Made by a program: the position numbers and the translations under genes. From Flavobacteriales bacterium (GTDB lineage: Bacteria > Bacteroidota > Bacteroidia > Flavobacteriales_D > Sanyastnellaceae): DNA of 64,000 bases. The stretch spans positions 2,108,001 to 2,172,000 of the forward strand of contig JAGYJM010000002.1 of the NCBI GenBank assembly GCA_018402085.1. Reading direction: 5' to 3'. Shown in pieces: positions 7,572-15,389 of the stretch; within the stretch, counting starts at the first letter, position 1; each line of letters opens with the position of its first letter. A model generated the notes under the pieces. That model was not told where the DNA came from, searched no databases, and was given only the letters and a program-made list of their open reading frames with translations.

Positions 7572-10500
7572 ATGAAGACTTTAATCGCTGCAAGCTTACT
7601 CCTCCTCTCATTCCAGTCCACAATGATCGCGCAATGCGGAGCCAACGAAGTTGAAATCAGCATTGAAATCACAACTGACGGATACGGAGATGAGACCTCG
7701 TGGGCTTTCACCAATCAAGAGGGTGAAGTGCTCCTTGAAGGCGGACAAGATGGTGCCTATCAGAACAACACGACATACTCAGACGAGATTTGCGTGGTCG
7801 ATGAAGGCTGCTACTTCTTTGAAATATGGGACACCTTCGGAGACGGTATACTGTCACCGGGTGGCTATTCTGTGTTTGTCAACGACGAACTCATTGCTAC
7901 AGGATCGAACGAAATTGGCACGTATGCCAGTGAAAATGTACACTGTCCGGCAGCCGTTTGCGATGAAAACCAACTCGAACTCAAAGTCGTTGTAGATACC
8001 GATCAGTACGGTGGAGAAACCTACTGGACCATTACAGACCTTGAAGAGAATATCATTCTTCAGGGTGGTCAGGACGGCGCGTACGGCGGCAATACAACGT
8101 ATGCTGACAGTATCTGTGTTGCTGATGATGGCTGCTTCTTCTTCGAAATCTATGACACCTTCGGTGACGGTATCTTCTCCCCCGGCGGATACACATTCTT
8201 CATCAATGATGAGCCGCAGTTCAGCGGAGCCGATGACCTCGGTTCTTACTTTGGGGCAACGGTTCACTGTCCTGCTGCTTGCGGCATGGTGAACGATGCA
8301 CTCCTTGCCACGAACAATCATATCAGCGGACAAAATCCCTTTTCAGGTGAGGAGTTACTGGAAATCATGGATACCTTCTTCACCTTTCCGGAGTGCCTTG
8401 CTTCAAGCGAAGAAATGATCCTCCTCAGCAAGAGCGTGATCGAGGCGTTTGACAGCCAAGAAGGCGCACTCTTCATGACACCTGAAACAGAATACGGCTT
8501 TGAAAGAGATCCTGCAGCCAACCCCGGAATGGAGCTACAACATGCCATGATCGCCCTTGAGCAGGGTGTTTTCGACGAAGTCTTCACTCCTGAAGTTTAT
8601 AATGAATTCCCGGAGCACTTGCATCAATGGCTCTTCAGCTCATGCGAGAACTTTCCCGCTTATGTTGAACCACCGGTAGATTCAACTGAAAGCCATACCA
8701 CACTGATCAGAGCGAATTTTGCTGAACCTGACGGAATGAACCCCTATTTTGATATCAATGCTGACGGTACCAACCACGCTTTACGCCCCACCGGCACTTA
8801 CCTGGCACCGGGTTCATTCGCCACGGTAAGCGTTCCACAAGAACTTGTGAACCAGGATTACTACATCCGCGTGGGTTCACATGAGTGGGACTTGTCAAAC
8901 AAATGGATCTACAAGCGACTTGACAGGGTTTCAAAGAAATTCCAGATCACGTCAACAAGTACTGTTGTCTTCAACCCACTGGGCGGAGCAATATCCATAC
9001 TTGTACCTTACGGAGCCGATGAAGGCAACGTTGAAGTCAGCGTTACCAACGCACTCGAAGCACCTTTCTTCTCAATCAAGTCATTCGATTACACTGAAGA
9101 CTTTGATGCCGAGCTCGACAAGCCGGCTCCATGGGCGGTGTTTGAATCAGAAAATGTCATGTACTCCATTCCCAAACACTCGATAATTCCCGGTCAATAT
9201 GACCTCGAACAAACCTTGATGGATTGGGAAACAGCCTTACGGGGTGTCAATTCCATTATGGGACGTGAAATCATCCCCGATAAGCACAACATGTACATGA
9301 TCTCGGACTTGATCATTCGCGGTGGCGCTTATTCTATCGGCTATCCCATGTCGAATACGCCTCAAGACTACATCGACGTACCCGGCCCCGCTTACTTCAT
9401 CAACGGCCCCGGACCTGATGACGAAGTCAACTTTCACGAAACCGGTCACGCGCTCGCAATGTCCAAATTCCCGGGTGAGATTGAGGCCTTGGTCAATTTC
9501 CCTTACATCATGGCAATGAACTATGGTTTGGGGGTTGACCTTAACGAGGCCATCAATTACAGCTTTGTGCCAAACACCTTCGATCTTGACCGAACCGCCA
9601 CCCATCGCATGGTCTCCAACACCTTCGGTGTGGAGCGTGATATTTCAAATACGACTACCGACGAGGTGCGGTATCAGCACCGTGGCTACGGCCATTATTT
9701 CGAGATCGTGAACCTTTTGGGATGGTGTCCGCTTAGAAATTTCTGGAGACAAGAGTATATCGACTACCAGAATGGCATTGATCACGGGATTAACGGACAA
9801 GACATTGACAGCCGCATTATACGAATGTGCCAGGCCGCTCAAACTGATCTTCGACCCTTGTTCCACGTGTTTGGCATCCTGTCGCAAGACCCTCCTGCTG
9901 TTCAAGCTGCTCTCGACGCCGCAGAAATCTCGCCGTCATTGGAGATTTATAACAGGCTTCAGGAGTACCTTGAACTGATTCCACAAGACAATGATGCCTT
10001 TGTAGAATATGCGCAGAGCGTCTACCCTAACCTTTACGATGACGGACCGGATGCAAACCCTGATTACGGTGTGGGGTGGCACTTCCTCAAATCGCTGTCG
10101 TATGATGCTGCTGAGGCTGCAGAAAGAACCACTCTTCTCGAAGAAATTATCGACCAATACTATCCGAACGGTGCGCCGCAAGGAAACACCCCGGATGTTT
10201 GCTGTGTGCTAAATCAGATGGATATCGACTTCGACGGTAACGATGTTACTGTCACAGGTGGTGTTGCACCTTATGACATTTCGATCGAAAGCGAGGGTGA
10301 GCAACAGGTTGTGACGGTGACCGATTACGACAACTGCGTTCTTACGGAATCATTCGTCAATATCAGCACCTCCGAGCAGGCAACGAGCTTCTTTAAAGTC
10401 TACCCGAATCCAACCTCAGGTGAAGTGCAACTCGAAATTAGTGGAATAGGAGTTCCCATTGTCATTGACATCCGAGACCTTCAGGGTCGCCTGGTGCAGT

Positions 10501-10625
10501 CTGTGAATATCTCACAGACCAATACAGTGTTTACATTCACGATGCCTGAGAGCAGCGGGGTATATCTTCTCGAAATCCGGTCAGGAGGTCATAAAGTTGG
10601 ATATACACGAGTGGTCAAGCAATAG
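7572..10625 (+). CDS. Secreted M60-like zinc metallopeptidase with T9SS sorting domain
   Basis: A 1017-aa exported protein with a signal peptide at about 1-21. Two similar N-terminal beta modules of about 105 aa follow (each with GGQDGAY and DTFGDGI..PGGY), at roughly 22-130 and 131-235. A peptidase region resembling the M60/enhancin (mucinase-like) family comes next: an APGSFATVSVP..L beta domain, NPLGGAISI, then the zinc motif HETGH at 622-626 with a downstream Glu at 636. LGWCPLRNFW further on also fits the family. The end is a type A T9SS sorting domain (VYPNPTSGEVQLEISG to the C-terminus). Expected role: extracellular cleavage of glycoproteins or mucin-like substrates. The family call rests on motif arrangement, not a profile search. 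Confidence 0.8.
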   Translation: MKTLIAASLLLLSFQSTMIAQCGANEVEISIEITTDGYGDETSWAFTNQEGEVLLEGGQDGAYQNNTTYSDEICVVDEGCYFFEIWDTFGDGILSPGGYSVFVNDELIATGSNEIGTYASENVHCPAAVCDENQLELKVVVDTDQYGGETYWTITDLEENIILQGGQDGAYGGNTTYADSICVADDGCFFFEIYDTFGDGIFSPGGYTFFINDEPQFSGADDLGSYFGATVHCPAACGMVNDALLATNNHISGQNPFSGEELLEIMDTFFTFPECLASSEEMILLSKSVIEAFDSQEGALFMTPETEYGFERDPAANPGMELQHAMIALEQGVFDEVFTPEVYNEFPEHLHQWLFSSCENFPAYVEPPVDSTESHTTLIRANFAEPDGMNPYFDINADGTNHALRPTGTYLAPGSFATVSVPQELVNQDYYIRVGSHEWDLSNKWIYKRLDRVSKKFQITSTSTVVFNPLGGAISILVPYGADEGNVEVSVTNALEAPFFSIKSFDYTEDFDAELDKPAPWAVFESENVMYSIPKHSIIPGQYDLEQTLMDWETALRGVNSIMGREIIPDKHNMYMISDLIIRGGAYSIGYPMSNTPQDYIDVPGPAYFINGPGPDDEVNFHETGHALAMSKFPGEIEALVNFPYIMAMNYGLGVDLNEAINYSFVPNTFDLDRTATHRMVSNTFGVERDISNTTTDEVRYQHRGYGHYFEIVNLLGWCPLRNFWRQEYIDYQNGIDHGINGQDIDSRIIRMCQAAQTDLRPLFHVFGILSQDPPAVQAALDAAEISPSLEIYNRLQEYLELIPQDNDAFVEYAQSVYPNLYDDGPDANPDYGVGWHFLKSLSYDAAEAAERTTLLEEIIDQYYPNGAPQGNTPDVCCVLNQMDIDFDGNDVTVTGGVAPYDISIESEGEQQVVTVTDYDNCVLTESFVNISTSEQATSFFKVYPNPTSGEVQLEISGIGVPIVIDIRDLQGRLVQSVNISQTNTVFTFTMPESSGVYLLEIRSGGHKVGYTRVVKQ

Positions 10626-10704
10626 AATACGTCTATGCTCAAAGCCACCGCTGCATTGAATGCTACATCAGGCCCATGTTGTTGCTCGACCTTTTGATAA
10701 GCAG

Positions 10705-12972
10705 CTATTGCGGGCATGAATTTCCGTACAAGGTTAGAAACAGTAAAAGATCTGCTATACCAATTTCTCCATCATTGTTCAGGTCTCCCGCACATTCTGC
10801 GCTGTAAACGCAGCTACCATCATCATCCAGCGCTTCTGCGCTGTAATTACAGGCCTGAGGATCAGTACACCCTGAAAGATCAATGCAGCCATTTCCCGGA
10901 GGAAAACTACCTGAACAAACGCCGTTCGGATCGTCGCTAATGCCAAAATCACCGCAATCAAAGCCCCATGACTCACAGTTAAAATTCACCGGAATTCCGA
11001 AGTATTCAAAGCTGTTATCGTCTCCAATACCATCACCCAGCCAGGCGAGAACGGAAATAGGAATTGACTGACCATCACAGTCACAAATGAAGCCACAATT
11101 TCCGTTGTTAAATACCACCTCTTCTGAAATGCTTCCGGTACTTGTGGTGTAGTAGATGTAGTAAAGGGTGTCAGGCGCTGTATCACTGAGGTTGACCGAC
11201 TCGCCATCACCGATTTGAATGCCTTCTGCGATAAGGTCAATGCAGGTGTAGTCGGCCGCATCTTCAGTTTTATAGCAAAGTGTTTCTACAAGACACGATC
11301 CTGACAGGCTGAACTGCATATTGATCACCGGAAGCAGCCCATTACCGTCATCCTGGCATGCAGCCTGGCTGACTTGCAATCCGGAAGGCTCGCAAACGAG
11401 TGATTCTTGCGTCCAGACACAAACATCTACTTCTCCAAAGGAGTTATTGTTGAACTCCCATATCCTCAAATAATATGTAGAACCGGGTGTCAGTCCGTCA
11501 AGTTCAAGAAAAGGCAAAAACCCGGGTCCGCTATCATCATCACAGGCTACCAACTGACTGACTTCATTGCAATCGTCTGCACTGTATACCGCCAGCACGG
11601 GGTCAGTTAGATCGCTGCCCGCAACCAGGTCAAACTCGATAATGACCGATTCAACAGGCGCTATAAAACTGGCCCACACATCGCCACCACCGTAACCAAC
11701 AGTGGGGTCACCGGCGCAGTCAGGAGGCGCCGTAGGGCTTCCAGTTGCGAGGGTATTTGACAACGTTGCAAAATTGCATACTTCTTCAACTGTCAACGTC
11801 AATGATTCGCAGGCTTCATCATTGGGGTTATCGCCGGCTAAAGATTCTGTTATGCAAACACTCGTGTAGAAATTATCCAAAATGGTCATGTAGTCGAGTC
11901 CGTCATTGGCAAAGCCCTGCGCCCCGCGCTGGCATAGCCCTACACCATGACCGAATACATGTCCGGAAGAACCGCATGAATTCGGAATTTCGCAGCAATC
12001 TCCTTCTCCGGCAATGGTGCAGTCAATGTGCCCACTGCAATCGCGGCACACGCAATATGGCAGCGCATTACCGCTAGTGGAACAGTTCGGAGAAGGACTA
12101 TAAGATCCTTGATTGGCATTTTGCGTTTTCACGCCATTGCAGCGAGCTGAATACAGTGCCTGAATCAGGCTTCCATTGTATAAAATAACCTGGCCTGATG
12201 TGGCATAAGATGCTTCGAGGCAAGTAGCCGAGATATTACTGCTGTATGCCTGTCCGCAATTTGCTCCCGAACCGGCACTGAGCCGCCAGAGTCCGAAAGT
12301 TCTGGCTGCTACGCTTTGCGCCTTGAGCGCTTCAAACGGAAAAAAGGATCCCATTTCTGCCTGAATGACGCCTGCAAAAAAATCGTCTGTAGGGATGTTT
12401 CCCGTGAAACCATTTGAAGGGCAACCATAGCTGTTGTAGCCATCGATCAGATTATCTACAAATACCTCGCCCGGCGGCGCATAGTCACAGTTTCCTGTGA
12501 ATGCCTCAGGCTCGTAGGGCTGAGGACCGGGATAATCCCCGTGCTGCTCGTTCAGCAGTGGATGTCGAACCTCTGCATCCCAGAACGCTGCGTATGCACT
12601 GTACTCGCTTGATGACAATCTTGATGACCACATCGGAACCTCAATGACTGATGTGGCTGCGGCGAGGTGGTGGTGATACATTATTTCGTAGCCTTCAAGA
12701 GAGAACCTTAAGACAAAGGGCGCTTCTTCTGAAAAAGTATCGGGCAACTGAGTCACACCGGTTTTACCTGTATAAACGGCGAACTCCGGAGTTGCAGCGA
12801 GGGCCTCTTCAATGGACATTACCCTGTCATTTTTGTCATCCAGAAGTAGCCAGCCTTCAACCCGCACGTTCTGCAAGGCCTCTCTTTCAACCAATGAGTA
12901 AACCCTCGCTTCTGACTGCGCAAAAGCGCAGGATGCGACAAAAACCATCAAAAAAAGCAGAAGTGTTTTCAT
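10705..12972 (-). CDS. Secreted SpoIID/LytB-domain protein with dockerin-like C-terminus
   Basis: A 755-aa exported protein. The start at 12972 begins a clean signal peptide (MKTLLLFLMVFVASCAFAQ). Central residues about 180-385 match the SpoIID/LytB domain: a PFEALKAQSVAARTF segment, ATSGQVILYNGS, CNGVKT and GHGVGLCQRGAQGFA, the family's signature near the active cleft. SpoIID is a lytic transglycosylase on stem-less peptidoglycan in spore formers. Here it is followed by two beta-rich modules, a GCTD-type repeat and a terminal CAGDLNNDGEIG...DLLLFL segment like that of two neighbours. No T9SS domain is visible. It is convergent with the M60-like gene. Two hairpin elements lie in this gene, one in the signal-peptide codons. 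Confidence 0.82.
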   Translation of the reverse strand: MKTLLLFLMVFVASCAFAQSEARVYSLVEREALQNVRVEGWLLLDDKNDRVMSIEEALAATPEFAVYTGKTGVTQLPDTFSEEAPFVLRFSLEGYEIMYHHHLAAATSVIEVPMWSSRLSSSEYSAYAAFWDAEVRHPLLNEQHGDYPGPQPYEPEAFTGNCDYAPPGEVFVDNLIDGYNSYGCPSNGFTGNIPTDDFFAGVIQAEMGSFFPFEALKAQSVAARTFGLWRLSAGSGANCGQAYSSNISATCLEASYATSGQVILYNGSLIQALYSARCNGVKTQNANQGSYSPSPNCSTSGNALPYCVCRDCSGHIDCTIAGEGDCCEIPNSCGSSGHVFGHGVGLCQRGAQGFANDGLDYMTILDNFYTSVCITESLAGDNPNDEACESLTLTVEEVCNFATLSNTLATGSPTAPPDCAGDPTVGYGGGDVWASFIAPVESVIIEFDLVAGSDLTDPVLAVYSADDCNEVSQLVACDDDSGPGFLPFLELDGLTPGSTYYLRIWEFNNNSFGEVDVCVWTQESLVCEPSGLQVSQAACQDDGNGLLPVINMQFSLSGSCLVETLCYKTEDAADYTCIDLIAEGIQIGDGESVNLSDTAPDTLYYIYYTTSTGSISEEVVFNNGNCGFICDCDGQSIPISVLAWLGDGIGDDNSFEYFGIPVNFNCESWGFDCGDFGISDDPNGVCSGSFPPGNGCIDLSGCTDPQACNYSAEALDDDGSCVYSAECAGDLNNDGEIGIADLLLFLTLYGNSCPQ
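10824..10842 (-). repeat. GGATG hairpin element, locus 3
   Basis: On the minus strand: stem AGCGC, loop AGAA, stem GCGCT, then GGATG. Sense orientation within the SpoIID-domain gene (codons NYSAEALDDDG). Confidence 0.75.
12917..12935 (+). repeat. GGATG hairpin element, locus 4
   Basis: Stem TGCGC, loop AAAA, stem GCGCA, then GGATG. Antisense within the signal-peptide codons (ASCAFAQ) of the SpoIID-domain gene. Confidence 0.7.
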
Positions 12973-13176
12973 GAATGTAGTTAGGTATCTGTTGTTCAGA
13001 GCTGTAAAGATAAAGCCAACTTGTACACTCCCCATCTGTTTTTCGATGTAAGCCCTCAAAAAGCATATCCAAAATGCCCATCAGATCGACCAGATCACAT
13101 ACCAGAGTCTCGCCGAAGGTCATCTGTTATAGTCTTTTGTGATTTCATTACCCATACATTGTTTATCATACCGTTA

Positions 13177-13389
13177 ATGAAAAGACACAAAATTCTCGTT
13201 TCACTAATCCTGACTTTAATTCAGACCTATGCAGCAGCTCAGATACCTAACAATATCGATCCCGGAAATCCAGGAGGTGAACAAGGCACGTCTTATTTTT
13301 GGGATCAACCCGCATTGTATATTTCAGCTTTGACGCTGGTGGTGCTTACAATGCTCATTTTGTGGTATGGAAGCAAGCGCCGAAAGTGA
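13177..13389 (+). CDS. Small exported membrane protein, 70 aa
   Basis: The start at 13177 (MKRHKILVSLILTLIQTYAAAQ) gives a signal-peptide-like N-terminus, a short Pro/Asn/Gly-rich linker (PNNIDPGNPGGEQG), one transmembrane helix (about residues 45-65) and a basic end KRRK. An upstream ATG in the same frame at 13021 has no leader features and was rejected. No family is recognised. It is divergent from the SpoIID-domain gene, about 204 bp away, and stands alone. Confidence 0.6.
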   Translation: MKRHKILVSLILTLIQTYAAAQIPNNIDPGNPGGEQGTSYFWDQPALYISALTLVVLTMLILWYGSKRRK

Positions 13390-13933
13390 TTTTGGTCAAA
13401 ATTACACGCCGTTACAACACTTTTACCGATCTTGCATGTTCAATCCATCACTGCAAGGAAATGGATCACATACTATGGTATCCGCGTAGCGGATCAGGCA
13501 ACACATACTTCAACGGACGGCTTCGACGGTTCGCAGACAGTTCAGATGAACATCTGAACTGGGTTCAGGCCAAGGAAACGAAGAATTGCGATTTGGCGAA
13601 ATTAAAACATCAACGATCCCGAGCTGTTTCAAGTAATAACGAGTCACTACAGGACTTTCTTTTCCGATGCGCACCGGAGCGAACGTTAAGCATCTCCGAT
13701 CATAGCAGATTTGAGCCTGGTATTGCACTCCTTAAAGAAACCTTCCGGCACATGAGCCACCGCAGAAATTGAAAGGAGCGCCAAAAGCGAAAGTCCATGT
13801 TGAGCACGTTCAGCAAACATTACATTCATTTTTTAATCCCTTTGATGCAACACGCACCTCCGTTAGTCGGCTTTAAGCCCCTGTTTAGGGGTAACATTTG
13901 CGTGTTATTTCTCAGCCCTTACCTTTGAGGCGA
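13390..13933. other. Intergenic region with strong inverted repeats
   Basis: About 540 bp without a recognised gene. ORFs on both strands are short and have no family features; some minus-strand segments could be remnants of a decayed gene. It contains the ATCCGC/GCGGAT palindrome at about 13480-13495 and the perfect inverted repeat listed separately at 13538. Confidence 0.5.
13538..13561. repeat. Perfect 11-bp inverted repeat
   Basis: The arms CAGTTCAGATG and CATCTGAACTG are separated by AA. No T-run follows, so it is not a normal terminator; it could be an operator or a relic repeat. Confidence 0.7.
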
Positions 13934-15085
13934 ATGACAGACCAGATAGCACACCCCACGGCACAGCATAAACTGCCTACACAGGAAACCCCTGTTCGTT
14001 TTACCAATCGTGAACAGAACGACTTCGCGAAAACCCTTCGCAAGCGGGTAAACGACTACTTTAAATCAAAAGGCATCAGCCAGAATGCAAATGCATCGAT
14101 GGTCGCTAAAACGTTCATCTTGCTCAGTGCATACATCCTGCCCTTTGTGGCCTTGCTCGTATTCACACCTCCATTGTGGGCATCCCTGCTTATTTGGGCT
14201 GTGATGGGCTTTGCGCTCGCCGGTATCGGGATGAGCGTAATGCATGATGCGAACCACGGAGCTTATTCCAAAAACCAGAAAGTCAACAAGTGGGTAGGTT
14301 ACACCCTCCTCATGCTCGGCGGAAACGTGTACAACTGGAAAACACAGCACAATGTGCTGCACCACACCTACACGAATATTGCCGGAAAAGACAACGATAT
14401 CGATGGTTCTTTCTCGATGCGTTTCGACCCACACCAGCCACACAAGGAGTTCCACAAACACCAGTGGTATTACGCGTTCTTCTTCTACAGCATTATGACA
14501 CTGTACTGGTGCACAGGGAAAGATTTTGTGCAATTTGTGAAGTATAAAAAAGAGGGGGTCAACAAACAAACCCCGGCACAAAACCGCAAAATGCTCTGGA
14601 ACATCATTGCTTCAAAAGCAGGTTTCTTTAGCGTTTTTATCGGCTTGCCCCTGCTTGCTGGTATACCCATCGGACAAATACTGCTCGGTTTTTTGATCAT
14701 GCATATTATTGGTGGACTTGTACTATCACTGATTTTTCAATTGGCTCACGTGGTTGAAGAAACCGAATTCCCGCTGCCTGACGCATCAGGGTCGATGGAG
14801 CACTCATGGCTCGTGCATCAGTTGCACACAACAGCCAATTTCGCTCGTGAAAATTTGATTCTCAACTGGTACAGCGGCGGACTAAACCACCAGGTGGAGC
14901 ACCATTTGTTCCCGAACATTTGTCATGTGCACTATCCGAAAATCGCTCCGATCGTGAAGCAAACCGCAGAAGAGTTCGGCTTCCCTTACAACGAGCACGA
15001 AACATTTGGCGGCGCGTTGAAATCGCATGTCAAGATGCTGCGCCGCTTTGGTGCCCCATCGCTTGAAGAGATTGCCAACGGCTAG
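13934..15085 (+). CDS. Membrane fatty acid desaturase (acyl-lipid/linoleoyl-CoA type)
   Basis: A 383-aa integral-membrane di-iron desaturase introducing a double bond into fatty acyl chains. The three His boxes are HDANH at residues 104-108, HNVLHH at 139-144 and HQVEHH at 319-324. The Gln in the third box is typical of front-end (delta-5/6-like) desaturases. Hydrophobic segments lie at about 55-110 and 210-270. ATG 13934 (MTDQIAHP) was preferred over 13898, which adds residues without homology features. Likely function is adjusting membrane lipids or making polyunsaturated fatty acids. Regiospecificity cannot be read from sequence. Confidence 0.92.
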   Translation: MTDQIAHPTAQHKLPTQETPVRFTNREQNDFAKTLRKRVNDYFKSKGISQNANASMVAKTFILLSAYILPFVALLVFTPPLWASLLIWAVMGFALAGIGMSVMHDANHGAYSKNQKVNKWVGYTLLMLGGNVYNWKTQHNVLHHTYTNIAGKDNDIDGSFSMRFDPHQPHKEFHKHQWYYAFFFYSIMTLYWCTGKDFVQFVKYKKEGVNKQTPAQNRKMLWNIIASKAGFFSVFIGLPLLAGIPIGQILLGFLIMHIIGGLVLSLIFQLAHVVEETEFPLPDASGSMEHSWLVHQLHTTANFARENLILNWYSGGLNHQVEHHLFPNICHVHYPKIAPIVKQTAEEFGFPYNEHETFGGALKSHVKMLRRFGAPSLEEIANG

Positions 15086-15205
15086 TCCGTCTGCCGTCTG
15101 CCGACAACCGTCTGCCGTCTGCCGTCTGCCGTCTGCCGACAACCGTCTGCTGACTGCTGACAGCTGACTGCTGACTGCTGACTGTTGACTGCTGACTGAA
15201 ACACA
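15086..15205. repeat. Short tandem repeats (GTCTGCC heptamers, CTGACTG-type)
   Basis: A run of (C)CGTCTGC units passes into GACTGCTGACTGCTG units directly after the desaturase stop. A similar GTCTGCC/GTCTGCG stretch lies at 5950-5992. No coding role is apparent. Confidence 0.8.
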
Positions 15206-15389
15206 ATGAAAGGTGAATGATCGAGGGTTGTTCACCTTTTTTCTTTCCCAATGAAAACTTCCATCTGACAGACATCAACACCGATTGTCATGAGATTTCG
15301 CGGTTTTATCGAAAATTACCAATCCTTAATCTTTAACGTAAACTATTGCATTGCGCATGTGGTTATTTTCGCATATCGAAACCTTAACC

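Noticed and set aside
13299-13772. 157-codon ORF overlapping the small membrane gene
   Set aside because: It overlaps a better gene and crosses strong palindromes; the sequence has no family features.
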